A stretch of 38,104 bases of DNA from JAYQPQ01 sp038145405 (GTDB taxonomy: Bacteria > Pseudomonadota > Gammaproteobacteria > Pseudomonadales > GM7GCV1). The notes beneath the pieces were generated by a model. That model saw nothing but the letters and a program-made list of their open reading frames with translations. It did not search any database and was not told the DNA's origin. Numbering within the stretch: position 1 is the first letter of the stretch; every line of letters starts with the position of its first letter. This document shows, piece after piece, positions 24,201 to 31,411 of the stretch. Location: positions 1 through 38,104 of the forward strand of contig JAYQPQ010000008.1 of the NCBI GenBank assembly GCA_038145405.1, written 5' to 3'. The position numbers were made by a program, and so were the translations under genes.

Positions 24201-25021
24201 GCCAGCCAGCCCGGCTGTATAGCAAACCAGACCTCGCCTTGCAGATGTGTATCGGCTTCGCTGATGGCGGCAGTTTCGCCGATGCCAAGCTGGGCAAAGA
24301 GCATAGCCAAGGGATCGTCGAGCTCGCTGCCATCAAACTCTAGGTAAGCTCTGCCTAAGGCGCCGGCTGCCAGATCCGCTTCCCCGCCCAATTCCACAAC
24401 CAGGCTAGCCCGATTGACGTCGGAATCGACCGAGGCGCGGGTCACCAGACGATGGAAATCGCCGCTGTTTTCGAGCCGCATTTCATCCAGCTGCAGGTCG
24501 ATACGGCGCCCGGAAAAAAATTCCAGTTCGACCTGGGTATTCCGGATCAGAATACGGCGACTCTGGCTGAGCGAGTTCAGCAGTTGGGTGCGGGGTTGAT
24601 TGCCCAACTGGGCCGAACCGGTAAGGCTGCCCAGGCGCCAGCGTCCATCGCTGGTTTCGCGCAGCAGCAGCGCGAGGCCACCGATCTCCATTTCGCGCAC
24701 CACCAAAGTGCGGTGCAACAGGCTTCGTAGATAATCCGGTTCGAGCACCATGGAATCCATGGTCAGGAAGGCGGCTTCTCCGCCGATGCGAGCCGAGGTC
24801 AGGCTGATGCGTGGCAGCGCGCCCTTCCAACTGCCGGATACCTGGCTGGCGGTAACGGGTGCCGCCAAATAGTCGCTAAGCCATTGCTGAATGGCCAGCT
24901 GATAATCGGCCAGCTGGTTGACCAGAAAGCGCCCGGCCAGCAACAGCAGAGTGGCGGTTACCATGGCGATAACCAGAGTCCACTTGGCAAAGTCGGCACA
25001 TTGGCGAATATAGCGACGCAT
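21209..25021 (-). CDS. yhdP: AsmA-like envelope protein YhdP (TIGR02099)
   Basis: Giant inner-membrane-anchored periplasmic protein of 1270 residues; in E. coli YhdP, with TamB and YdbH, moves phospholipids to the outer membrane. One N-terminal transmembrane helix (about 13-35) is followed by a long repetitive beta-rich region, typical of bridge-like AsmA/VPS13-type proteins. The DUF3971-type centre (LVPSRVPQVVRDWLDAYLGDGRV) and C-terminal SGAIDDP motif are recognisable. The ATG at 25021 begins MRRYIRQCADFAKW. It follows rng in the mreBCD-maf-rng-yhdP order shared with Pseudomonas; tldD, normally next, is absent. Confidence 0.93.
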   Translation of the reverse strand: MRRYIRQCADFAKWTLVIAMVTATLLLLAGRFLVNQLADYQLAIQQWLSDYLAAPVTASQVSGSWKGALPRISLTSARIGGEAAFLTMDSMVLEPDYLRSLLHRTLVVREMEIGGLALLLRETSDGRWRLGSLTGSAQLGNQPRTQLLNSLSQSRRILIRNTQVELEFFSGRRIDLQLDEMRLENSGDFHRLVTRASVDSDVNRASLVVELGGEADLAAGALGRAYLEFDGSELDDPLAMLFAQLGIGETAAISEADTHLQGEVWFAIQPGWLADFSGRLALANLDLPTGTDTPLQISWESSLAGTLAYGDESRIDLVDPVLTLNQQSVPVFDFSLRRGVEQDPRQLRLATDRLEIGELYAQLRQYDLLQGRLAEVLAMLNPRGTLRHLQLALDITDPFNSFLLRGNLQNVDLDAFVRAPAVTNLSGYFETKAFAGFVQVEAEQVAPHYEAIYDQPLQHDWMRGKVAWSFDRARGAVQVFADDLAIGGTQGEIFGAFRVEAPSRRGAFPTDLTLEIGLANSSAEHWRSLVPSRVPQVVRDWLDAYLGDGRVPEAAFLYRGKIQGTELERNLQLRLAMTDSDLRFARGWPGLTGVDADLGIDNANIRVTANRARLDAIDVSGARIDIDTRTSRIAIDTAFVGPGNQILNLLRQTPVRNRIGAGLDGFDLSGELGGHAQLSFPLQASFPREALQAEVEAELQGNELYLANQRLQLTDIQGLLHYDDRGLRADAISAQLWSEPLMLSIRSDAQVEVQIDTQVPMLELGAWLQTDWLAHTQGRAPLSGTIRLGGANSQGTNYEFQSSLEGVSSDLPAPLNKTAEQPLPLTLRSQTFGQRNNLEFRLGDLLQASIRRQLNGPLEAVSLGLGADAPALVAGRLSGLASLADLQVEEWTHLLSGNDGGGVALNLDPRIEISTKQTHLGGRDLGAVHAVLSQGESSDWQVDFAATWGQGIYQLGPGPVPTLQLSHLDLAVWRAGEPPAQQADPRTLPHLRVGIDDLRSGERRLGNWTFEMLPVDTGVQIRDLNASIGNIRVIGAEQASRLLWTQEGDQQLTQLDLSLEFANLVEVFALINQPALITSQSGSFYSSFAWPGSPTQAVAQPMSGILGVRLQNGEFATQEGVGTALMRVIGLFNINSWARRLQFDFSDLTARGTRYDSVRGDFVLDEGVLSTLTPVDARLTSGRMRFDGQVDLNQDRVDAQLVATLPLRENMTWVTGLVAGLPAAAGVWLIGKLFQEEVDSLTSVSYRISGAIDDPDVRTGRVFESTIRDN

Positions 25022-25032
25022 ACATCTATATT

Positions 25033-25063
25033 AAACGGGGATAATGATCAAACGGGGATAATG
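25033..25063. repeat. 17-bp tandem duplication at the rng stop codon
   Basis: A 14-bp unit, AAACGGGGATAATG, occurs twice with a 17-nt period (25033-25046 and 25050-25063). On the coding strand the codons for Ile-Ile-Pro-Val plus a stop are present twice: once ending the real rng frame in TGA and again just downstream ending in TAA. It looks like a recent slippage duplication that shifted the RNase G end and now separates rng from yhdP. Confidence 0.85.
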
Positions 25064-26493
25064 TCAAATTGCTCGCGTGGATAGTGAGTTTCTGCCTTGA
25101 ATTCGACCGGGCGACCGGTCATTTCCACCAGTTCGCTAACGCGGTCCGACGCATCGTCCTGAATACGGGCCACCACGAGCTCGTTGGCCAGTACCAGCAG
25201 CCGCTCGGATTCAAATTGGCGCGACGCGCGCAGCAGCTCGCGATAGATTTCCAGGCAGAGGGTTTCCAGCGTCTTCACCTGACCGGAACCGGCACAGGCC
25301 TCGCAGGGTTCACACAGCAGATGGCCAAGGCTTTCGCTGGTTCGCTTGCGTGTCATCTCCACCACACCAAAGGCTGACACCCCAGCGATTACCGTTTTGG
25401 CGCGATCGCGTTCGACTGACTTTTCCAGCGCTCGCATGACTTGGCGGCGGTGTTCGGCGCTCTGCATATCGATGAAATCGATAATGATGATGCCCCCCAG
25501 ATTGCGCACCCGCAGTTGCCGGGCCAGCGCCGAGGCGGCTTCCAGATTGGTGCGGAAAATGGTCTCCTCGAGGTTGTGGGTGCCGACAAAGGTGCCCGTA
25601 TTGATATCCACCGTGGTCATGGCTTCGGTCTGCTCGATGACCATGGAGCCTCCCGACTTGAGTGGCACCTGGCGCTGCAGGGCCTTGCCGATTTCATCCT
25701 CGACGCTATACAGATCGAAAAGCGGACGGGCACCCTCGTAATGCTGCAGCCGCGGCAACAATTCCGGCGAATAAGTCTCGGCAAAAGCGCGCGCCTTGGC
25801 GAATCCCGTTGCCGTGTCCAGGCGAATGCGCTCTACCTGAGGTCCGGCCATGTCGCGCAAGGCCCGAATCTCCAGCGGCAGATCGCTGTAAACCAAACTA
25901 GCCACCGGCGCCCCAGGCAAGGACTGCTCCAGTGCCGACCAGCGCTTGGCCAGGTACTGCATATCCTTGGCCAGGTCCCCGACGCTGGCAGTCTCCCCCA
26001 CCGTGCGCAGAATGAAGCCACCAGAGATGCCATTGTCGCGTGCCAACTTTTCGATGCAGTCGCGCAGTCGCTGACGCTCCAATTCACTTTCGATGCGCTG
26101 ACTAATGCCGACATGGCTGCCGCGCGGCGAGAACACCAGATAACGCGAGGACAGCGATAAATAGGCGCTCAGTCGCGCGCCCTTGGTGCCGAGTGGCGCC
26201 TTGACCACCTGCACCAGCACCGGCTGGCCCTCGTGCACCTTCTGCAGGATGTCACGCTGTTCATCGCCCGAGGGAATATCCGCAGCGTGCAGAAAGCCAC
26301 TGCGTTCGAGCCCCAGATCGACAAAGGCAGCTTGCATCCCGGGCAGCACCCGGATCACCTTGCCGCGATAGATATTGCCGACCAGGCTGACCGAACTGGA
26401 ACGCTCGATCTGCACTTCCTGCAGCAACCCGTTCTCGACCAGAGCTACCCGGGTTTCCCCTGGCGCCAGATTGATCAGCAGCTCTTCACTCAT
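25048..26493 (-). CDS. rng: Ribonuclease G
   Basis: Endoribonuclease of the RNase E/G family that matures the 5' end of 16S rRNA. The 481 residues have an S1 domain (about 35-120), the 5' sensor/RNase H-like region, and the DNase I-like catalytic domain with Mg-binding Asp296 (TTVDINTG) and Asp339 (IIIIDFIDM). A Zn-link is seen as CEPCEAC (394-400). There is no long C-terminal scaffold, so this is RNase G rather than RNase E. It overlaps maf by 8 nt; its last codons are part of a tandem duplication. Confidence 0.96.
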   Translation of the reverse strand: MSEELLINLAPGETRVALVENGLLQEVQIERSSSVSLVGNIYRGKVIRVLPGMQAAFVDLGLERSGFLHAADIPSGDEQRDILQKVHEGQPVLVQVVKAPLGTKGARLSAYLSLSSRYLVFSPRGSHVGISQRIESELERQRLRDCIEKLARDNGISGGFILRTVGETASVGDLAKDMQYLAKRWSALEQSLPGAPVASLVYSDLPLEIRALRDMAGPQVERIRLDTATGFAKARAFAETYSPELLPRLQHYEGARPLFDLYSVEDEIGKALQRQVPLKSGGSMVIEQTEAMTTVDINTGTFVGTHNLEETIFRTNLEAASALARQLRVRNLGGIIIIDFIDMQSAEHRRQVMRALEKSVERDRAKTVIAGVSAFGVVEMTRKRTSESLGHLLCEPCEACAGSGQVKTLETLCLEIYRELLRASRQFESERLLVLANELVVARIQDDASDRVSELVEMTGRPVEFKAETHYPREQFDIIPV

Positions 26494-27082
26494 GCGTCGG
26501 CGCCGTCAGCCAGTAGGCTTCTCCAAATCGACTAAGCAACTCGGCGGTTTCCAGCAGCGGCAGGCCGACGACGGAGCTGTAGCTGCCCTGAATGCTCTCG
26601 ACAAAGACCGATCCAAGCCCCTGTATGGCATAACCGCCGGCCTTGTCAGCGGGCTCTCCGCTGTCCCAATAGGCCTGCATTTCCGCCGGCGTGAGCGAGC
26701 GCAGGCGGACCTGGGATACCACCACCCGGGCTTCTACCTGCTCGCCGTCTGTCACCGCGACCGCGGAGAGCACTTCGTGCACGCGACCGCCCAGCGTCAG
26801 CATCATGTCGCGATGCTCACCGGCATGGCCCGGCTTGCCGAGCAGTTGCCCACCAAGAGTCACTGTAGTGTCCGCCCCCAGAGAAAGCCGGCAGGCATGG
26901 TGAGATGCATAGCGCTGCCAGCCTTCGCGGGCCTTGGCGATTGCCAGCCGCTCCACGTAGTCAACCGGACCCTCGGCGGGCAGAGGACTTTCATCCAGAT
27001 CAACCGGCCGAGCCAGAAAAGTGACGCCAATCTGGCGCAGGAGATCGGCCCGCCGCGCCGAAGCAGATGCCAGCAAAATCAC
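26486..27082 (-). CDS. maf: Maf-family nucleotide pyrophosphatase (YhdE type)
   Basis: House-cleaning dTTP/UTP pyrophosphatase associated with division arrest. The 198 residues show the family start LASASARRADLL, the GADTTV catalytic Asp block and DKAGGYAIQGLGSVFVESIQGSYSSVVGLPL. These features fit the YhdE branch usually found beside mreD. The start is GTG, overlapping the mreD stop by 4 nt; the end overlaps rng by 8 nt. Confidence 0.93.
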   Translation of the reverse strand: MILLASASARRADLLRQIGVTFLARPVDLDESPLPAEGPVDYVERLAIAKAREGWQRYASHHACRLSLGADTTVTLGGQLLGKPGHAGEHRDMMLTLGGRVHEVLSAVAVTDGEQVEARVVVSQVRLRSLTPAEMQAYWDSGEPADKAGGYAIQGLGSVFVESIQGSYSSVVGLPLLETAELLSRFGEAYWLTAPTHE

Positions 27083-27561
27083 GCCGGCCGCCAGTGTTCA
27101 AACCAGCGCACGAGGATGACGAAGGGTATCCAGACCACTGCCGTCACCAAGGAGGAGGCCAACGCGTCGAGCGAGGGCAGGATGCCCAGGTTAAGGGCCG
27201 CCATCCAGCTGTACTGGATTTTCAGTAATAGCAGCAGCATCAGCACCAGTGGTAATTGGGCTGGCGGCGAAGCCAGCTTCAGACGGTCGCGAAAAAACTG
27301 CAGTAGCCAGCAGATCAGCAGCAGGCCCAGGGCGTGTTGGCCCAGAGGGGCAAGCGAAACCAGGTCCTGCAGCAGCCCAATGCCGAAGGCGAAACCCAGC
27401 GGAAAAGGCAACTCGCGGTAAGTGCCCAGATAGAGCATCAAAAGTGCGACGTAATCGATGCGCACCTGGCCGAGCAAGGGTACGGGAATAACGTAGATCA
27501 GCAGGGCCAGAACAACCATAAGGGCATCCGAAACCGGGGACACGGGGCGCAGTTCAATCAT
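27079..27561 (-). CDS. mreD: Rod shape-determining protein MreD
   Basis: Integral inner-membrane protein of the elongasome linking MreC to the Rod complex. The 160 residues contain about five hydrophobic helices, beginning with ALMVVLALLIYVIPVPLLGQ, and the FAFGIGLLQDLVSLAPLGQHALG loop typical of the family. It overlaps mreC upstream (ATGA) and maf downstream (GTGA), so the operon is tightly coupled. Confidence 0.93.
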   Translation of the reverse strand: MIELRPVSPVSDALMVVLALLIYVIPVPLLGQVRIDYVALLMLYLGTYRELPFPLGFAFGIGLLQDLVSLAPLGQHALGLLLICWLLQFFRDRLKLASPPAQLPLVLMLLLLLKIQYSWMAALNLGILPSLDALASSLVTAVVWIPFVILVRWFEHWRPA

Positions 27562-28421
27562 GGCTGATCAGCTGCCGGCGTTTCCAGCGAGGTCTTGTCG
27601 GTAAAGAGCACCAGCATATGGCGCACCGACTGCAGATCGACTGCCGGTTGCAACAGCACTTCGAGATAGGGCGAAGCGTCGGGGTGGGAAACGGAAATCA
27701 CTTCGCCGACCGGAAAGCCCTTGGGAAATCGGTCGCCAAGCCCGGAAGTAATCAAGCGGTCGCCGACGCGAAAATCCAGGGTTTGCGGCACATTGCGCAG
27801 CCTCAGGGTATCGAAGGCTCCGGTGCCCTCGGCGATGGCACGCAGACCGCTGCGCTCCAGTTGCACCGGTACGGCGCTATTGCGATCCGAAATCAGCAAC
27901 ACTTCGCTGTAATCGGTGCCCACGTTGACCACCTGGCCGACCAGACCCTCATTGTCGATCACCGGCTGGCCGGGGCGCAGATGCTGCAGGCGACCACGAT
28001 TGACGATGATGCGATGGGTCTCGACGTCGGGTGGGATGCCGACCAGTTCGGCGATCAGCACCCGTGCCTGCACCAGCTCGGCGGCGTTAAGCAGTTGGCG
28101 CAAGCGCACGTTCTCCGCCATCACATCGGCCATGGTGGCAGAGCGGCCCTGCAGTATCAGGTTTTCATCCTGCAACCGCTGCACTTCATCCAGCAGCTCT
28201 TCGCGATCGGAAAAACTGGTGCGCGTCCACTCGCCGATTCGCGAGGGCAGGTCGGTTACACGATAGAGGGGAGCGACCAGATCGAGGGCCAGGGAACGTA
28301 CCGGCGCCAGCCAGTTGGTAAAAGCGCTGACGAAAATCAGCACCAAGGCAATCAGCACCAGCACCAGGAGGCCGGCGTGCGAGGTCGGTCCGCGGCGAAA
28401 GATGTGTCGCTCATTCGCCAT
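27558..28421 (-). CDS. mreC: Rod shape-determining protein MreC
   Basis: Bitopic elongasome protein whose periplasmic domain activates PBP2/RodA. The 287 residues show one transmembrane helix (about 18-36), a coiled coil (about 68-110, rich in Leu, Glu and Arg) and a beta-rich C-terminal domain with the GLVGQVVNVG and LLISDRNSAVPVQ motifs. The ATG at 28421 has GGGGAGA upstream at good spacing. A gap of 52 nt separates it from mreB, with no clear extra promoter. Confidence 0.95.
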   Translation of the reverse strand: MANERHIFRRGPTSHAGLLVLVLIALVLIFVSAFTNWLAPVRSLALDLVAPLYRVTDLPSRIGEWTRTSFSDREELLDEVQRLQDENLILQGRSATMADVMAENVRLRQLLNAAELVQARVLIAELVGIPPDVETHRIIVNRGRLQHLRPGQPVIDNEGLVGQVVNVGTDYSEVLLISDRNSAVPVQLERSGLRAIAEGTGAFDTLRLRNVPQTLDFRVGDRLITSGLGDRFPKGFPVGEVISVSHPDASPYLEVLLQPAVDLQSVRHMLVLFTDKTSLETPAADQP

Positions 28422-28473
28422 CTGGAACTCTCCCCGTGCGTCTTTCCCCCAAGGCGGCTACCGATCGCAATCG

Positions 28474-29508
28474 CTAGTAAGAGAGCAAATCGAGATGCCT
28501 CTTGTCGAGCATTTCCATGGCTTTACCGCCGCCGCGCGCGACGCAGGTCAGCGGATCTTCAGCGACAATAACCGGCAAACCGGTTTCGTGCGTGAGCAGG
28601 CGATCCAGGTCGTTGAGCAAGGCGCCGCCGCCGGTAAGCACAATGCCGCGCTCGGCAATATCGGATGCCAGTTCGGGCGGCGACTGCTCGAGGGCGCGCT
28701 TGACGGCCTGCACGATGTTAGCCAGTGGTTCCTGCAGCGCTTCCAGCACTTCGTCATTGGTCAATGTAAAGCTCTTCGGCACGCCCTCAGCCAGATTGCG
28801 GCCGCGCACGTCGATTTCGCGCACTTCGCTGCTGGCAAAGGCAGTGCCAATTTCATGCTTGATGCGCTCGGCGGTGGCATCGCCGATGACGCTGCCGTAC
28901 TTGCGCCGCACATAGTTGACGATAGCTTCATCGAAACGATCGCCGCCAATGCGCACCGAATCGGAATAAACGGTGCCGCTCAGCGACAGAATGGCAATCT
29001 CCGAGGTGCCGCCACCGATATCCACCACCATGGATCCGCTGGCCTCCTCGACCGGCAGGCCGGCGCCGATGGCGGCGGCCATGGGTTCGTCGATCAGATG
29101 CACCTCGCGCGCGCCAGCGCTCAAAACCGATTCGCGGATGGCGCGTTTTTCCACTTCGGTAGCCTGGCAGGGAACGGCAACCAGTACCCGCGGGCTGGGG
29201 GTAAACCACTTGGCCTCATGCACCTTCTTGATGAAGTACTGCAGCATCTTCTCGGTGACCTGAAAATCCGCGATGACGCCATCCTTGAGCGGGCGGATGG
29301 CGACGATGTTGCCCGGCGTGCGGCCCAGCATACGTTTGGCTTCCAGGCCCACCGCCTCGACAATTTTCTGCCCGTGGATATGGCGAATGGCTACCACGGA
29401 GGGCTCATTCAGTACGATACCCTTGTCTCGCACATAGATGAGCGTGTTAGCCGTACCCAGGTCTATGGAAAGATCATTGGATACCAAGCCGCGAAGATAC
29501 TTCATCAT
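28474..29508 (-). CDS. mreB: Rod shape-determining protein MreB
   Basis: Bacterial actin that directs lateral wall synthesis. The 344 residues follow E. coli MreB closely: the phosphate-1 motif SIDLGTANTLIY, VDIGGGTSEIAIL (phosphate-2), the ERIKHEIG stretch and TGGGALLNDLDRLL (adenosine motif). A Met-Met start makes the ATG at 29508 or 29505 possible; E. coli alignment fits either. It heads the mreBCD-maf-rng-yhdP operon with its own promoter. Confidence 0.98.
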   Translation of the reverse strand: MMKYLRGLVSNDLSIDLGTANTLIYVRDKGIVLNEPSVVAIRHIHGQKIVEAVGLEAKRMLGRTPGNIVAIRPLKDGVIADFQVTEKMLQYFIKKVHEAKWFTPSPRVLVAVPCQATEVEKRAIRESVLSAGAREVHLIDEPMAAAIGAGLPVEEASGSMVVDIGGGTSEIAILSLSGTVYSDSVRIGGDRFDEAIVNYVRRKYGSVIGDATAERIKHEIGTAFASSEVREIDVRGRNLAEGVPKSFTLTNDEVLEALQEPLANIVQAVKRALEQSPPELASDIAERGIVLTGGGALLNDLDRLLTHETGLPVIVAEDPLTCVARGGGKAMEMLDKRHLDLLSY

Positions 29509-29535
29509 GGTTAATTTTCCGAATGCGTAGCAAAC

Positions 29536-29550
29536 CCTCCATTGCGGAGG
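29536..29550 (-). promoter_or_regulatory. Small hairpin in the mreB leader
   Basis: CCTCC and GGAGG form a 5-bp stem with a 5-nt loop in the predicted 49-nt mreB leader. The GGAGG arm on the minus strand lies about 28 nt before the mreB start, too far to be its ribosome binding site. The hairpin is short and its function is unknown. Confidence 0.3.
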
Positions 29551-29563
29551 ATTAAAGCCACGG

Positions 29564-29592
29564 AATGTACCAACGCCGGGGATTCAGGGCAA
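29564..29592 (-). promoter_or_regulatory. Predicted promoter of the mreB operon
   Basis: On the minus strand TTGCCC (29592-29587) and TACATT (29569-29564) are spaced by 17 nt, and a TGG precedes the -10, giving an extended -10 element. Transcription would start near 29557, about 49 nt before mreB. It is back-to-back with the gatC -10. Confidence 0.6.
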
Positions 29593-29600
29593 GCCGCAAG

Positions 29601-29606
29601 TATGAT
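29601..29606 (+). promoter_or_regulatory. Candidate -10 box for gatCAB
   Basis: TATGAT matches the -10 consensus at 5 of 6 positions, 46 nt before the gatC ATG. No -35 is visible at the proper distance (GGGGAT at 17 nt). The predicted RNA start is near 29613. Confidence 0.3.
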
Positions 29607-29651
29607 AAGTTACGGCCTCGTTCCGCTTTTACCGCCCGACCGGAAACTCCC

Positions 29652-29939
29652 ATGTCGATTGACGCAAAAGGTGTCGAAAAGCTCGCCCAGTTGGCGCGCC
29701 TCGATATTTCAGAGAAGGACATTGCCGCCACCACGCGCAGCATCGGCGAAGTCCTGAAGCTAGTCGACCAGCTGCAGCAGCTCGACACCCGCCAGATTGA
29801 ACCCCTGTCCCACCCGCTCGACGCCAAACAGCGCCTGCGCGCCGACCGGGTGACCGAGACCAACCAGCGGGATGCCTTCGAGGCGCTGGCGCCGCTGTGC
29901 GAAGACGGACTTTACCTGGTTCCAAGAGTCATCGAATAG
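29652..29939 (+). CDS. gatC: Asp/Glu-tRNA amidotransferase subunit C
   Basis: Small belt subunit that wraps GatA and GatB in the tRNA-dependent amidotransferase. The 95 residues begin MSIDAKGVEKLAQLARLDIS and contain the family segment VLKLVDQLQQLDT and the tail DGLYLVPRVIE. The ATG at 29652 has GGAAA upstream; a frame open from 29565 is an artefact. It is followed by gatA after 2 nt. Presence of GatCAB implies that Asn-tRNA and/or Gln-tRNA is made indirectly here. Confidence 0.95.
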   Translation: MSIDAKGVEKLAQLARLDISEKDIAATTRSIGEVLKLVDQLQQLDTRQIEPLSHPLDAKQRLRADRVTETNQRDAFEALAPLCEDGLYLVPRVIE

Positions 29940-29941
29940 TC

Positions 29942-31411
29942 ATGCATAACAAGACACTTCGCGAGATCAGCAACGACCTCGCCAGCGGCCTGTACAGCAG
30001 CGAGGAAATCACGGGCGAACTGCTGGCCCGCTGCGAGCGGCTGAACGGCGCCCTGAATGCCTTTATCAGTATCACGCCCGAGCTGGCATTGGCGCAGGCG
30101 CGCCAGGCCGACGCCCGCCGCGCCAAGGGCGACGCTGCCGCCCTGACTGGCGTACCCATGGCGCACAAGGACATTTTCTGTACCCAGGGCATCCGCACCA
30201 GTGCCGGCTCACACATGCTGGACAACTTCATTTCGCCCTACGATGCCACCGTGGTGGAGCGGTTAAAAGCCGACGGTATGGTGTGTCTAGGCAAAACCAA
30301 CATGGACGAGTTCGCTATGGGCTCCTCCAATGAAACCAGTTGGTACGGCCCGGTGCACAATCCCTGGAAGAAGGGCGCGGTTCCGGGCGGCTCTTCGGGC
30401 GGCTCAGCTGCCGCCGTGGCAGCGCGCATGGTGCCCGCCACGACCGGTACCGACACCGGCGGCTCCATTCGCCAGCCGGCATCGCTGTGCGGCATCACCG
30501 GTCTCAAGCCCACCTATGGTCGGGTATCCCGCTGGGGCATGGTGGCCTTTGCTTCCAGCCTGGACCAGGCTGGTCCGATGGCGCGTACGGCTGAGGATTG
30601 CGCCCTGTTGCTGCAATCCATGGCCGGCTTTGACGAACGCGATTCCACCTGTATGGATTATTCGGTTGAGGATTATCTGGCGGCGCTGGAACAGCCTCTG
30701 GCAGGCTTGCGCATCGGCCTGCCGCGCGAATATTTCAACCATGGGCTGGATCCCGCCATGGGCGCCCTGCTGCAGGCCGCTGCCGATCTGCTGCAGGCTC
30801 AGGGTGCGACGCTACACGAGGTGAGTCTGCCGCACGCCGACCTAGCGATTTCAACCTACTACATCATTGCGCCGGCCGAGTGCTCCACTAACCTGTCGCG
30901 CTACGACGGCGTGCGCTATGGCTACCGCTGCAAGGATCCCGCCAACCTCATGGATCTGTATTGCCGCAGCCGCAGCGAAGCCTTTGGCGACGAGGTGAAG
31001 CGGCGCATCCTGGTCGGCACCTATGTGCTGTCCGCCGGTTTCTACGACGCCTATTATCGCCAGGCACAAAAGGCGCGGCGCCTGATCAACAATGATTTCG
31101 CCAGCGCCTTCGAAGCCGTCGACCTGATTCTCTGCCCTTCGGCGCTGGGTGCGGCCTTCGACATGGGCAGCAAGACCGCTAACCCGGTGGATATGTATAA
31201 AGAAGATCTCTACACCATTCCGGTCAACCTGGCTGGGCTACCGGCCCTGACAGCACCATGCGGCTTTATCAACGGCATGCCAGCCGGCCTGCAGCTGGTG
31301 GCGCCGCACTTCGCCGAAGCCCGTTTGCTGCAAGTGGCTCACCAGTATCAGCAATTGACGGACTGGCACTTGGCTCGACCCGATATGCGTATCTGGGGAG
31401 AAAGCTCATGA
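29942..31411 (+). CDS. gatA: Asp/Glu-tRNA amidotransferase subunit A
   Basis: Amidase-signature subunit that frees ammonia from glutamine for transfer to mischarged tRNA. The 489 residues contain the Ser-cisSer-Lys triad: Lys76 (AHKDIF), Ser151 (PGGSSGGSAAA) and Ser175 (TDTGGSIRQPA); the spacing of 75 and 24 equals that in the S. aureus enzyme (79/154/178). The ATG at 29942 lies 2 nt after gatC. The stop overlaps gatB (ATGA). Confidence 0.98.
   Translation: MHNKTLREISNDLASGLYSSEEITGELLARCERLNGALNAFISITPELALAQARQADARRAKGDAAALTGVPMAHKDIFCTQGIRTSAGSHMLDNFISPYDATVVERLKADGMVCLGKTNMDEFAMGSSNETSWYGPVHNPWKKGAVPGGSSGGSAAAVAARMVPATTGTDTGGSIRQPASLCGITGLKPTYGRVSRWGMVAFASSLDQAGPMARTAEDCALLLQSMAGFDERDSTCMDYSVEDYLAALEQPLAGLRIGLPREYFNHGLDPAMGALLQAAADLLQAQGATLHEVSLPHADLAISTYYIIAPAECSTNLSRYDGVRYGYRCKDPANLMDLYCRSRSEAFGDEVKRRILVGTYVLSAGFYDAYYRQAQKARRLINNDFASAFEAVDLILCPSALGAAFDMGSKTANPVDMYKEDLYTIPVNLAGLPALTAPCGFINGMPAGLQLVAPHFAEARLLQVAHQYQQLTDWHLARPDMRIWGESS

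Noticed and set aside
26375..27421. 348-codon open frame antisense to rng, maf and mreD
   Set aside because: Spans three genuine overlapping genes on the other strand; no start signal or known fold.
28315..29514. 399-codon open frame antisense to mreB
   Set aside because: A high-GC shadow of mreB: low complexity in the codon mirror, no ribosome binding site, no family resemblance.
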